A stretch of 30,424 nt of DNA from the NCBI GenBank assembly GCA_014860725.1, contig JACZJD010000372.1, positions 1 through 30,424 of the forward strand. Direction: 5' to 3'. Every line of letters begins with the position of its first letter. Position 1 is the stretch's first letter. Shown here piece by piece: positions 7,776-14,991 of this stretch. Below the pieces are notes generated by a model that was given only the letters and a program-made list of their open reading frames with translations, did not search any database and was not told the DNA's origin. The DNA comes from Aquamicrobium sp. (GTDB lineage: Bacteria; Pseudomonadota; Alphaproteobacteria; Rhizobiales; Rhizobiaceae). The position numbers and the translations under genes are program-made.

Positions 7776-8672
7776 ATGCCCGATTTCTCGACCCTGACGA
7801 TCGCCCAGGACCCCGCCTCGCCGCGGATCGCCCGCCTCGTCCTGAACAGGCCCGAGCGCTTCAACGCCATCACCGACGAGATGCCCGGCGAAATCCGCCA
7901 GGCGGTCGAGTGGGCGCAGGAGAACGACGACGTCCACGTCATCGTGGTCGAAGGCGCGGGTAAGGGCTTCTGCGGCGGCTACGACCTCGCCGCTTCCGCG
8001 GAAAGCGTGATCGATCATCCCTGCCAGCAGGAAAGCCATCCGTGGGACCCGCTGGTCGACTATGCGGCGATGAAGCGCAACACCGAGGATTTCATGAGCC
8101 TGTGGCGCTGCTCCAAGCCCACCATCGCCAAGATCCACGGCGCCGCCGTCGCGGGCGGCAGCGACATCGCGCTCTGCTGCGACCTGATCGTGATCGCCGA
8201 GGACGCCCGCATCGGCTACATGCCGACGCGGGTGTGGGGCTGCCCGACGACGGCGATGTGGACGTTCAGGCTCGGCCCCGTGCGCGCCAAGGAGCTGATG
8301 TTCACCGGCGACGTCATCGACGGGCGCACCGCCGCCGAGTGGGGCCTGGCGAACACGGCCGTCCCCCCGGACGAGCTCGAGAGCGCGACGAGGACGCTGG
8401 CCGAGCGCATCGCCGGCGTGCCGAAGGGCCATCTGGCGATGCACAAGATGGTCGTCAATCAGGTGATGCTGAACATGGGGCTGGAGCAGAGCCAGATGCT
8501 CGCGACCCTCTTCGACGGCATCACGCGGCACAACCCCGAGGGCCTGTGGTTCCGGCGCTACGCCCAGAAGCACGGCTTCAAGGCGGCCATCGAATGGCGC
8601 GACAGCGGCCGGCCGATCCCCGAGGGCGACGACGCCCGCGAGCGAATCCGCCAGCTGGAGCAACGCGAGTAG
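7776..8672 (+). CDS. Crotonase/enoyl-CoA hydratase family protein (ECH2)
   Basis: A 298-residue crotonase-fold protein. Visible motifs are [14 protein letters not shown] (first oxyanion loop) and [37 protein letters not shown]. As in ECH1 the first catalytic Glu of classical hydratases is replaced by Asp130, and the second has no equivalent in 'GYMPTRVWG', so the chemistry is uncertain. An inserted segment near residues 75-100 ([17 protein letters not shown]) is shared in position with ECH1. The start ATG 7776 follows GGAGGAG by three bases. Expression is probably controlled by TetR2. It acts on an unknown acyl-CoA and may feed, or be fed by, the CoA pathway beginning at 8964. Confidence 0.9.
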   Translation: MPDFSTLTIAQDPASPRIARLVLNRPERFNAITDEMPGEIRQAVEWAQENDDVHVIVVEGAGKGFCGGYDLAASAESVIDHPCQQESHPWDPLVDYAAMKRNTEDFMSLWRCSKPTIAKIHGAAVAGGSDIALCCDLIVIAEDARIGYMPTRVWGCPTTAMWTFRLGPVRAKELMFTGDVIDGRTAAEWGLANTAVPPDELESATRTLAERIAGVPKGHLAMHKMVVNQVMLNMGLEQSQMLATLFDGITRHNPEGLWFRRYAQKHGFKAAIEWRDSGRPIPEGDDARERIRQLEQRE

Positions 8673-8712
8673 CGGCCCCCCCGGCGTCGCCAAGGGCACG
8701 GATTTTGTGAAT

Positions 8713-8732
8713 TTTCGCCGCAGATGGCGAAA
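8713..8732. repeat. Small inverted repeat after ECH2
   Basis: TTTCGCC (8713-8719) pairs with GGCGAAA (8726-8732) over a 6-base loop. There is no T-tract on the plus strand, so termination of ECH2 here is possible but unproven. Confidence 0.3.
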
Positions 8733-8763
8733 CGGCCTCGAATCGAAGTCGTAAGGTCGATCG

Positions 8764-8875
8764 GGAAAAAACATAAATAAAAATAATTATTTATGAGAAC
8801 GCAGCCGCGACGCCTCCGGTCGGCCGCGTTGAAATCTGTGCTTTATATTGGTTGTTTCTGTCCTTTTTTTCGGGA
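8764..8875. promoter_or_regulatory. AT-rich control region with a 24-base inverted repeat
   Basis: Within a high-G+C window this stretch is strikingly AT-rich (GGGAAAAAACATAAATAAAA..., later CTTTATATTGG and a run of eight T). Bases 8772-8780 (CATAAATAA) pair with 8787-8795 over a 6-base loop. It lies 90-200 bases before the first gene of the long F420/catabolic unit and is the likeliest promoter or activator-binding region for it. I could not place a convincing -35/-10 pair. The AraC-type protein encoded at 24940 is a candidate binder. Confidence 0.45.
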
Positions 8876-8963
8876 ACCCCGTGGTCCAGTAATTGTCGTG
8901 CAAGCGGCGTCGCGCCAGGCGACGGAGCGTCGGCAAGGCTGATGGAGGGGAGGAACGGACGAG

Positions 8964-10280
8964 ATGCCGGTGAGTGTGACTGAAAGCGGACGCGGTTTCG
9001 AGCTGGAGGCCATCGAGAAGGCCAGCATAGATGAGCTTCGCGCGCTTCAGTGGGACCGTCTCCGCAATGTGCTGCATCATGCCTTCGCCAACTGCCGGCC
9101 TTTCCGCAGGAAGTGCGACGAGAGCGGGATTCAGCCGGGCGATCTCGGCTCGTTCGAGGATCTGGCCAACTTTCCCTTCACGGTGAAGCAGGATTTCCGG
9201 GAGAACTATCCGTTCGGCATGTTCTCCGTGCCATTGGACCGCGTGGCGCGGTTCCATGCATCGAGCGGCACGACGGGAAAGCCGGCGGTCGTGGGCTATA
9301 CTGCCAGGGATCTGGAGACCTGGGCGGGCCTCGTCGCGAGATCGCTGAGGGCGGCGGGCGCGCGTCCGGGCGACCGCGTGCACAATGCCTACAATTACGG
9401 CCTCTTCACCGGCGGCATCGGATCGCACGATGGCGCCCAGGCGCTGGGATGCGCGGTGATCCCGGTATCGGGCGGCCAGACGGAGCGCCAGGTCCAGATG
9501 CTGGTCGATCTGAAGCCGACCATCATCATGGTCACCCCCTCCTATCTGCTGAACATCGCGGACGAATTCGACCGTCAGGGGTTGAGCCATTCCGACATCG
9601 CGCTCCGGGTGGCCCTGGTCGGCGCCGAGCCCTGGACCGAAGCGATGCGGTCCGAGATAAACAGGCGGCTCAACCTGCAGGCCGTCGACTATTACGGCAT
9701 CTCCGAGATCATCGGGCCGGGCGTCGCCTCCGAATGCATCGAAACGCTCGATGGCCCGACGCTTTGGGAGGATCATTTCTATCCGGAGATCATCGACCCC
9801 GACACGGGAGCGGTGCTGCCCGACGGCGAGTGGGGCGAGCTGGTCCTGACGACCATGACCAAGGAGGCCCTGCCGGTGATCCGCTATCGCACGCGCGACA
9901 TCACCCGCTTGCTGCCGGGAACCGCGAGGCCGATGCGTCGCCTGGACCGTTTCACCGGGCGGTCGGACGACATGATGATCATCCGCGGCGTCAACGTCTT
10001 CCCGTCGCAGATCGAGGAACAGATCCTGACGATCCCGCAGCTCGGCGGACATTTCCAGATCGAGATCTACCGGGAGGGCGCGCTCGATCATCTGCGCGTG
10101 AACGTCGAGCTGCGCAGCAGCGACGGGCCTGCCGCCGCGGCGGAGGCCAGCCGCGAGCTGACGAGGCGCATCAAGACCATGATCGGCGTCTCGGCTGCGG
10201 TGAACGTCGTTCCCATCGGCGCCATCGAGCGGTCGCAGGGCAAGGCCGTCCGGGTTGTCGATCACCGCAAGTTGCGCTGA
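8964..10280 (+). CDS. Phenylacetate-CoA ligase family (PaaK-like) acid:CoA ligase
   Basis: A 438-residue member of the adenylate-forming superfamily, PaaK branch. It activates a carboxylic acid with ATP to an acyl-adenylate and then to the CoA thioester. The ATP-binding loop SSGTTGKP is at residues 100-107. 'YYGISEIIGPG', 'RTRDITRLLPG' and 'GRSDDMMIIRGVNVFPSQIEE' are core motifs in the expected order, followed by a small C-terminal domain. The length matches PaaK (about 430-440). The start ATG 8964 has GGAGGGGAGGA at 8944-8954. It is the first gene of the co-directional unit, so it probably activates the substrate. Phenylacetate itself is doubtful because no paaABCDE epoxidase is nearby; the real substrate is unknown. 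Confidence 0.92.
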   Translation: MPVSVTESGRGFELEAIEKASIDELRALQWDRLRNVLHHAFANCRPFRRKCDESGIQPGDLGSFEDLANFPFTVKQDFRENYPFGMFSVPLDRVARFHASSGTTGKPAVVGYTARDLETWAGLVARSLRAAGARPGDRVHNAYNYGLFTGGIGSHDGAQALGCAVIPVSGGQTERQVQMLVDLKPTIIMVTPSYLLNIADEFDRQGLSHSDIALRVALVGAEPWTEAMRSEINRRLNLQAVDYYGISEIIGPGVASECIETLDGPTLWEDHFYPEIIDPDTGAVLPDGEWGELVLTTMTKEALPVIRYRTRDITRLLPGTARPMRRLDRFTGRSDDMMIIRGVNVFPSQIEEQILTIPQLGGHFQIEIYREGALDHLRVNVELRSSDGPAAAAEASRELTRRIKTMIGVSAAVNVVPIGAIERSQGKAVRVVDHRKLR

Positions 10281-10356
10281 GCGACAGCCGCGGCACACCG
10301 CGCCGCCTTCGTCGAAGGCGCATCCCATCTTCAACTCTCGGCAAATGGAGACATTC

Positions 10357-11466
10357 ATGCTGATCGAAACCCTTTTGCCCATGGGCAAGGTCGACCCCGG
10401 GCTGCGCGCACCGGACAAGCCGCTCGACATCCGGACCATCGGCGAGCAGGCGAGGCTGGTGGAGGAGTGCGGTCTCGACGGGCTGATGACCGAGGAGACC
10501 AAGGACGATCCCTTTGTCGTCATGGCGCTGGCGGCTGCCGCGACCACGACCCTCAAGGTCGGCACGGCCGTCACCATCGCCTTTCCGCGCAGCCCCACCG
10601 TCATGGCTCTCAGCGCCTGGACCATCCAGAAGCTGTCGGGCGGCCGCTTCACCCTGGGCATGGGCCCGCAGGTCAAGGCCCATATCGAGCGGCGCTACGG
10701 TCTTGAGGCGCATCCGGCGGGGCCGTGGATGCGCGACTACATCCGCGCGGTGCGCGCCGTGTGGGACACGTGGCAGAACGGGACGCCTCTCAACTACGAA
10801 GGGGAGTTCTACAAGCTCGACCTCATGGTCCCCCTGTTCGATGCCGGCCCGATCGAGCATCCCGACATCCCGATCCACATCGCGGCCGTGAACCCGGTGA
10901 TGTCGATGGTGGCGGGCGAGGTGGCCGACGGCATTCGCCCTCACCCCGTGTGCACCCCGGGCTACATCCGCGACGTCATGCTTGCGGAGGTACGCAAGGG
11001 CGCCGAACGCTCCGGCCGTTCGCTCGACAATTTCCGGGTTTCGATGAAGCCGCTCATCGCCACCGCCGCGAACGAGGAGGAGCTGCAACCCAAGATCAGG
11101 GACGCCCGGGCGCGGATCGCCTTCTACGCTTCGACCCCTGCCTATATCGGCTGCTTCGAGCATGTCGGCCTCGGCGATCTGGCGCGGGAGGCCAAGCTCC
11201 ACTCCCGCGCCCAGAACTGGGAAGAACTGCCCAAGCTGATCAGCGACGACGTTCTCGAGCAGTTCGTGGTCTTCGGCACCTACGACGTCATCGGCCGCAA
11301 GCTGAAGGAACGGTTCGGCGACGTGGTCACCAACTGCGAGTTCTCCATCCCCGTGCGCAGCGAGGAGGAGAAGGAAATCATGAAGCAGCTCGTGAAGGAT
11401 TTGCATGCCGGCGGCGAGGACCGTGCGCGCGCGGCGATCCTCGGCAAGCGGGCGGCTGCGGTCTGA
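10357..11466 (+). CDS. LLM-class oxidoreductase, probably F420-dependent
   Basis: A 369-residue luciferase-like (alpha/beta TIM-barrel) protein. It has the family flow 'LVEECGLDGLMTEETKDDPFVVMALAAAATTTLKVGTAVTIAFPRSPTVMALSAWTIQKLSGGRFTLGMG' and 'IPIHIAAVNPVMSMVAGEVADGIRPHP'. It looks closest to actinobacterial LLM proteins annotated as F420-dependent (TIGR03617-like, from memory). The presence of F420 biosynthesis and Fno in the same unit supports F420 rather than FMN. The start ATG 10357 has GGAG six bases upstream; ATG 10345 is less well placed. The reaction is unknown: dehydrogenation of an acyl-CoA, oxidation of an alcohol, or reduction of an unsaturated intermediate are all possible. It sits between the CoA ligase and the thiolase. 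Confidence 0.88.
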   Translation: MLIETLLPMGKVDPGLRAPDKPLDIRTIGEQARLVEECGLDGLMTEETKDDPFVVMALAAAATTTLKVGTAVTIAFPRSPTVMALSAWTIQKLSGGRFTLGMGPQVKAHIERRYGLEAHPAGPWMRDYIRAVRAVWDTWQNGTPLNYEGEFYKLDLMVPLFDAGPIEHPDIPIHIAAVNPVMSMVAGEVADGIRPHPVCTPGYIRDVMLAEVRKGAERSGRSLDNFRVSMKPLIATAANEEELQPKIRDARARIAFYASTPAYIGCFEHVGLGDLAREAKLHSRAQNWEELPKLISDDVLEQFVVFGTYDVIGRKLKERFGDVVTNCEFSIPVRSEEEKEIMKQLVKDLHAGGEDRARAAILGKRAAAV

Positions 11467-11493
11467 CCGAAAGCGGCGGCGGGAGAAGCGGCA

Positions 11494-12702
11494 ATGGTTC
11501 GCGAAGCCTTCATCTACGACGCCATCCGGACGCCGCGGGGACGCGGCCGGCCCGATGGCGCTCTGGCGGACGTGAAGCCGCTTCATCTCGTCGCCGGCCT
11601 CCTGAAAGAGCTGTCGGCGCGCCATGACATTGGCGGCGACGCCGTTGACGAGATCGTCCTCGGCACCGTCAATCCCCATGGCGAGCAGGGAAGCGTGCTC
11701 GGCCGGATCGCCGCCCTTGCCGCCGGTTGGGGGCCGCATCCGGCGGGCCTGCAGGTGAACCGGTTCTGCGCCTCGGGGAGCGAGGCCATCCACATCGCGG
11801 CCGCGAAGATAGCCGCCGGACACGCCGACCTGATCGTGGCGGGCGGCGTGGAGTCGATGTCGCGCGTCCCGATGGGCTCCGACGGCGGCCCCTGGGCCGA
11901 GGATATCGACGGCGCGGTCGGCGGTGCCTATGTGCCCCAGGGCATCTCCGCGGACATTATCGCGACGATGGACGGCATGACGCGGGCGGAGCTGGACGGC
12001 TTCGCCCTGCGTTCGCACCATCTTGCGGACAGGGCGCAAAAGGCGGGGCATTTCGACGGCTCCGTCGTTCCCGTTCGGGATGCCGCGGGCCTGCCGCTGC
12101 TCGACCGCGACGAGCTGGTCCGCCCCGACACCACGCTGGAACGCCTGGGCCAGCTCCGCCCGGCCTTCGCCGGTGTCGGAGCCGAAGGCTACGACCTCAT
12201 CGCCCGGGACGTCTATCCCGGGATCGGTCCGGTCCATCATCTGCACACCGCGGGAAACTCCTCGGGCATCGCCGATGCCGCGGCTCTGGTCGTTCTCGGG
12301 TCCTCCGAAGCGGGGCAGCGCCACGGGCTGACCCCGCGGGGCAGGGTCGCCGGCTGCGCGGTGGTCGGTTCCGATCCCACCGTCATGCTGACCGGCCCCG
12401 GCCCGGCCGTGGACCGGCTGCTCGCCACGCACCGCCTCGGATATGGAGATGTCGATCTCTTCGAGGTGAACGAGGCCTTCGCCTCCGTCGCCTTGCGCTT
12501 CCTCAGGCATGCCGGGATCGACCCCGACAGGATGAATCCGAACGGCGGCGCCATTGCGCTGGGACATCCGCTGGGCGCGACCGGCGCGATCCTGACCGGG
12601 ACCCTGCTCGACGAGCTTGAGCGCCGTGGCCTCCGCCGTGGCGTGGTCACGCTGTGCGCAGCCGGCGGAATGGCGATCGCGACCCTGATCGAACGGGTTT
12701 GA
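11494..12702 (+). CDS. Thiolase (acetyl-CoA C-acyltransferase)
   Basis: A 402-residue thiolase that cleaves a 3-oxoacyl-CoA with CoA, or condenses in reverse. All catalytic residues are present: Cys92 in NRFCASGSEAIH, His358 in GGAIALGHPLGATG, Cys388 in TLCAAGG, and the NEAFA box. The length is that of degradative type I/II thiolases. It starts 27 bases after the LLM gene with a GGGAGAAG ribosome binding site. In context it should perform the last cleavage of the CoA pathway. Substrate chain or ring preference cannot be deduced. Confidence 0.94.
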   Translation: MVREAFIYDAIRTPRGRGRPDGALADVKPLHLVAGLLKELSARHDIGGDAVDEIVLGTVNPHGEQGSVLGRIAALAAGWGPHPAGLQVNRFCASGSEAIHIAAAKIAAGHADLIVAGGVESMSRVPMGSDGGPWAEDIDGAVGGAYVPQGISADIIATMDGMTRAELDGFALRSHHLADRAQKAGHFDGSVVPVRDAAGLPLLDRDELVRPDTTLERLGQLRPAFAGVGAEGYDLIARDVYPGIGPVHHLHTAGNSSGIADAAALVVLGSSEAGQRHGLTPRGRVAGCAVVGSDPTVMLTGPGPAVDRLLATHRLGYGDVDLFEVNEAFASVALRFLRHAGIDPDRMNPNGGAIALGHPLGATGAILTGTLLDELERRGLRRGVVTLCAAGGMAIATLIERV

Positions 12703-12713
12703 GGAGAAGACCG

Positions 12714-13616
12714 ATGGGCCGGATCATCCTCGAAACCGACGCGGACGCCATCGCGACGCTGACGCTCGATCTGGAGGGCAAGGTGAACGTCATGAACGAC
12801 GAGTTCATGACCTGCATGGCCGATGCCATGGACCGGCTCGAGGCCGCCCGCGACGGCCTGCGCGGCGTCGTCGTTGCCTCCGCGAAGTCGACCTTTCTCG
12901 CCGGGGGCGACCTCGCGCTCATGGCCCGGACGCGCCCGGGCATGGAACGCGAGACCTTCGCGCATTTCGAAAGGCTGAAAAGCTATCTGAGACGGCTGGA
13001 GCAACTGGGCGTCCCGGTCGTCGCCGCGATCAACGGCACCGCTCTCGGCGGCGGATACGAGCTTTGCCTTGCCTGTCATCACCGCATCGCGCTGGACCGC
13101 GACGATGCCTGGATCGGCCTGCCCGAAGTCGAGTTCGGCATCCTTCCCGCCGCCGGCGGCGTGATCCGGCTGACGCATCTTCTGGGTCTGGAACGGGCGC
13201 TGCCCTGGCTGGTCCAGGGGCGAAGAGTGTCGTTGCGGACGGGCCTGTCCGAGGGGCTCGTGGATGCGCTGGCCCGCGAACCCGCGGAACTGCTTGTCGC
13301 GGCAAAGGAATGGATTCGCCGCAATCCCGGACCGGTGCAACCCTTCGACCGGCAAGGCCGCTGCTTCGGCGCGCATCGCCTCTCCCCACAGGACAGGGCG
13401 GCGCTGCAAATGGCTCCGGCATGGCTGCGCAGGCTCGCCGGCCCGGACAACCGCGCGGCCGGGCGCGTCGCGGATGTGGCCGTCCAGAGCCTCTATTTGC
13501 CATGGGAGTCGGTGTCGCGGATCGAGACGCGGGGCTTCGTCGAGCTCCTGATGACGCCGGAAGCGCAGAGTCGGATCGCGGATTTCTTCGCGCGCAAGCC
13601 CGCTTCACGACAGTAG
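12714..13616 (+). CDS. Enoyl-CoA hydratase, stand-alone FadB/FadJ N-terminal type
   Basis: A 300-residue hydratase. Unlike ECH1 and ECH2 it keeps both catalytic glutamates: Glu116 in GTALGGGYELCLACHHRIA and Glu138 in GLPEVEFGILPAAGG. The C-terminal third ('AKEWIRRNPGPVQPFDRQG', then 'APAWLRRLAG' and 'SRIETRGFVELLMTPEAQSRI') matches the segment that, in FadB/FadJ multifunctional proteins, joins the hydratase to the dehydrogenase. The protein stops there. It is therefore the hydratase half of a split multifunctional enzyme; a dehydrogenase-like half is encoded at 23992. The start ATG 12714 follows a GAGGAGAAG ribosome binding site, 11 bases after the thiolase stop. Confidence 0.9.
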   Translation: MGRIILETDADAIATLTLDLEGKVNVMNDEFMTCMADAMDRLEAARDGLRGVVVASAKSTFLAGGDLALMARTRPGMERETFAHFERLKSYLRRLEQLGVPVVAAINGTALGGGYELCLACHHRIALDRDDAWIGLPEVEFGILPAAGGVIRLTHLLGLERALPWLVQGRRVSLRTGLSEGLVDALAREPAELLVAAKEWIRRNPGPVQPFDRQGRCFGAHRLSPQDRAALQMAPAWLRRLAGPDNRAAGRVADVAVQSLYLPWESVSRIETRGFVELLMTPEAQSRIADFFARKPASRQ

Positions 13617-13632
13617 ATGCGAAGAAGAAGAG

Positions 13633-14301
13633 ATGGGTAGCAAATCCTGTGCGGTTCTGGGTGGAACGGGGGCCTTGGGCTTCGGTCTTGCATTGCGTCT
13701 CGCGCGGGCCGGAAACAGCGTCACCATCGGCTCGCGCTCGCGCGAGAACGCGGAGGCGGCCGCGGAGCGGGCAAGGGCCGTCCTTGCCGGCCATGGCACG
13801 GATGCGGTCGATATCCGCGGCGACGAGAACGGTGCCGCCGCCGCGGCGGCCGATGTCGTCGCCGTGACGGTGCCCTTCGCCCAGCAGCAGGCGCTTCTGT
13901 CCTCCGTCGCCGGACACCTGCAAGGCAAGATCGTCATCGACGCGACGGTGCCGCTGGTCCCGCCGAAGGTGGGCACCGTCCAGCTTCCGGCCGGCGGCTC
14001 GGCCGCGGTCGCGGCGCAGCGGCTTCTGGGCGGGAACGTGCGGGTCGTTTCGGCTTTCCAGAATGTGGCGGCAGACAAGTTGCAGTCGCTCGAACCGCTG
14101 GAATGCGACGTGCTGGTGACCGGCGACGACCGCGAGGCCTGCGCCGACGTGGTCGACCTGATCGCCACCCTGGGCATGGAAGCCTACTATGCCGGGCCTC
14201 TGGCGAACTCCGCCGCCACCGAGGCGCTGACGTCGCTGCTGATCACCATCAACAGGCAGTTCAAATGCCAGGCGGGAATCCGGATCACCGGAGTGAGATA
14301 G
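13633..14301 (+). CDS. fno: NADPH-dependent F420 reductase
   Basis: A 222-residue Rossmann protein of the F420H2:NADP oxidoreductase family (Fno/NpdG), which transfers hydride between F420 and NADP(H). The N-terminal dinucleotide loop GGTGALGFGLALRLARAG is followed by GSRSREN, whose Ser/Arg residues select the 2'-phosphate of NADPH. 'VTVPFAQQQALL', 'IDATVPLVPP' and 'RVVSAFQNVAADKL' are typical family stretches that build the F420 pocket. It begins 16 bases after the hydratase gene and its TAG stop directly abuts the cofC start. Its place in the unit suggests that F420H2 made or used by the LLM enzyme is exchanged with the NADP pool. Confidence 0.92.
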   Translation: MGSKSCAVLGGTGALGFGLALRLARAGNSVTIGSRSRENAEAAAERARAVLAGHGTDAVDIRGDENGAAAAAADVVAVTVPFAQQQALLSSVAGHLQGKIVIDATVPLVPPKVGTVQLPAGGSAAVAAQRLLGGNVRVVSAFQNVAADKLQSLEPLECDVLVTGDDREACADVVDLIATLGMEAYYAGPLANSAATEALTSLLITINRQFKCQAGIRITGVR

Positions 14302-14991
14302 ATGTATGTCATCGTACCGGTGAAGTCCTTCGCGCACGCAAAGAGCCGGCTTGGCCCGATCTTCGACCACGAGATCAGGCGGCAGCTGGCGCGCGCAATG
14401 GCTCGCTCGGTGCTGGCGGAACTTGCCCTGGTCCGCACCCTGCGCCGTATCCTCGTGGTCAGCTCCGAGCCCGAAATGGAGGAATTCTGCCGTCGGGCCG
14501 GGCTCGACTACCTGCGGGACGACGGAACGGGCGGCCTGAACGGCGCGCTCGCCGCCGCCGAGACGGAACTCCGTCCGGCCGAAGGCGATCCGGTGGCCGT
14601 CGTGTGCGCCGATCTCCCCTTCTTCCGCGCCGCCGAGTTCGAGCGGATGCTGGCAATGCATGCCGGGTTGGGACCCCATGGCTTCACCCTGGCGAGCGAC
14701 GGGCAGCGTCAAGGCACCAACGTGCGCATCGCCAGCGTTCCGGGCGGTCTGCCCTATCGCTTCGGCGAGGACAGCACCGCGCGGCATTTCCGGGAAGCCG
14801 CCCGGCGCGGGCTGCCGTACCGGCTCTTTGAATCGGACGCCTTCGCGCTGGATCTCGATACGCCCGTCAATGCATTCGAGGTCGCCCGGCGCTGCGGCGC
14901 GGCGGGAAAGGCGCCCGATGCCGTGCTGTCGGCGCTGCTCGACGGCCGGTCGCACCGGTGGTCAGGGGAGGAGCAAACGTGGACGCACTGA
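14302..14991 (+). CDS. cofC: 2-phospho-L-lactate (or PEP/3-PG) guanylyltransferase
   Basis: CofC is a 229-residue nucleotidyltransferase that joins GTP to a three-carbon phosphoacid, giving the activated donor used by CofD in F420 synthesis. The N-terminus 'VIVPVKSFAHAKSRLGPIF' contains the nucleotide-binding signature. 'DDGTGGLNGALAAAE', 'VVCADLPFF' (metal-binding Asp) and 'RFGEDSTARHFREA' are typical of the family. The substrate may be 2-phospholactate, phosphoenolpyruvate or 3-phosphoglycerate depending on the organism; I cannot decide from sequence. The ATG follows the fno stop without a gap, and the gene overlaps fbiC by 13 bases. Confidence 0.92.
   Translation: MYVIVPVKSFAHAKSRLGPIFDHEIRRQLARAMARSVLAELALVRTLRRILVVSSEPEMEEFCRRAGLDYLRDDGTGGLNGALAAAETELRPAEGDPVAVVCADLPFFRAAEFERMLAMHAGLGPHGFTLASDGQRQGTNVRIASVPGGLPYRFGEDSTARHFREAARRGLPYRLFESDAFALDLDTPVNAFEVARRCGAAGKAPDAVLSALLDGRSHRWSGEEQTWTH

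Noticed and set aside
8964..10280. Assignment of the ligase as true phenylacetate-CoA ligase paaK
   Set aside because: None of the paaABCDE, paaZ or paaG genes that define the phenylacetate pathway is present, so only the family name is used.
10304..10320. Small hairpin between the CoA ligase and LLM genes (7-bp stem, 3-base loop)
   Set aside because: There is no T-tract, and the genes are co-directional with a 76-base gap, so termination there is unlikely; it may be chance in G+C-rich DNA.
14958..14978. Earlier GTG start for fbiC
   Set aside because: The strong AGGGGAGGAG ribosome binding site lies after it and is spaced correctly for GTG 14979.
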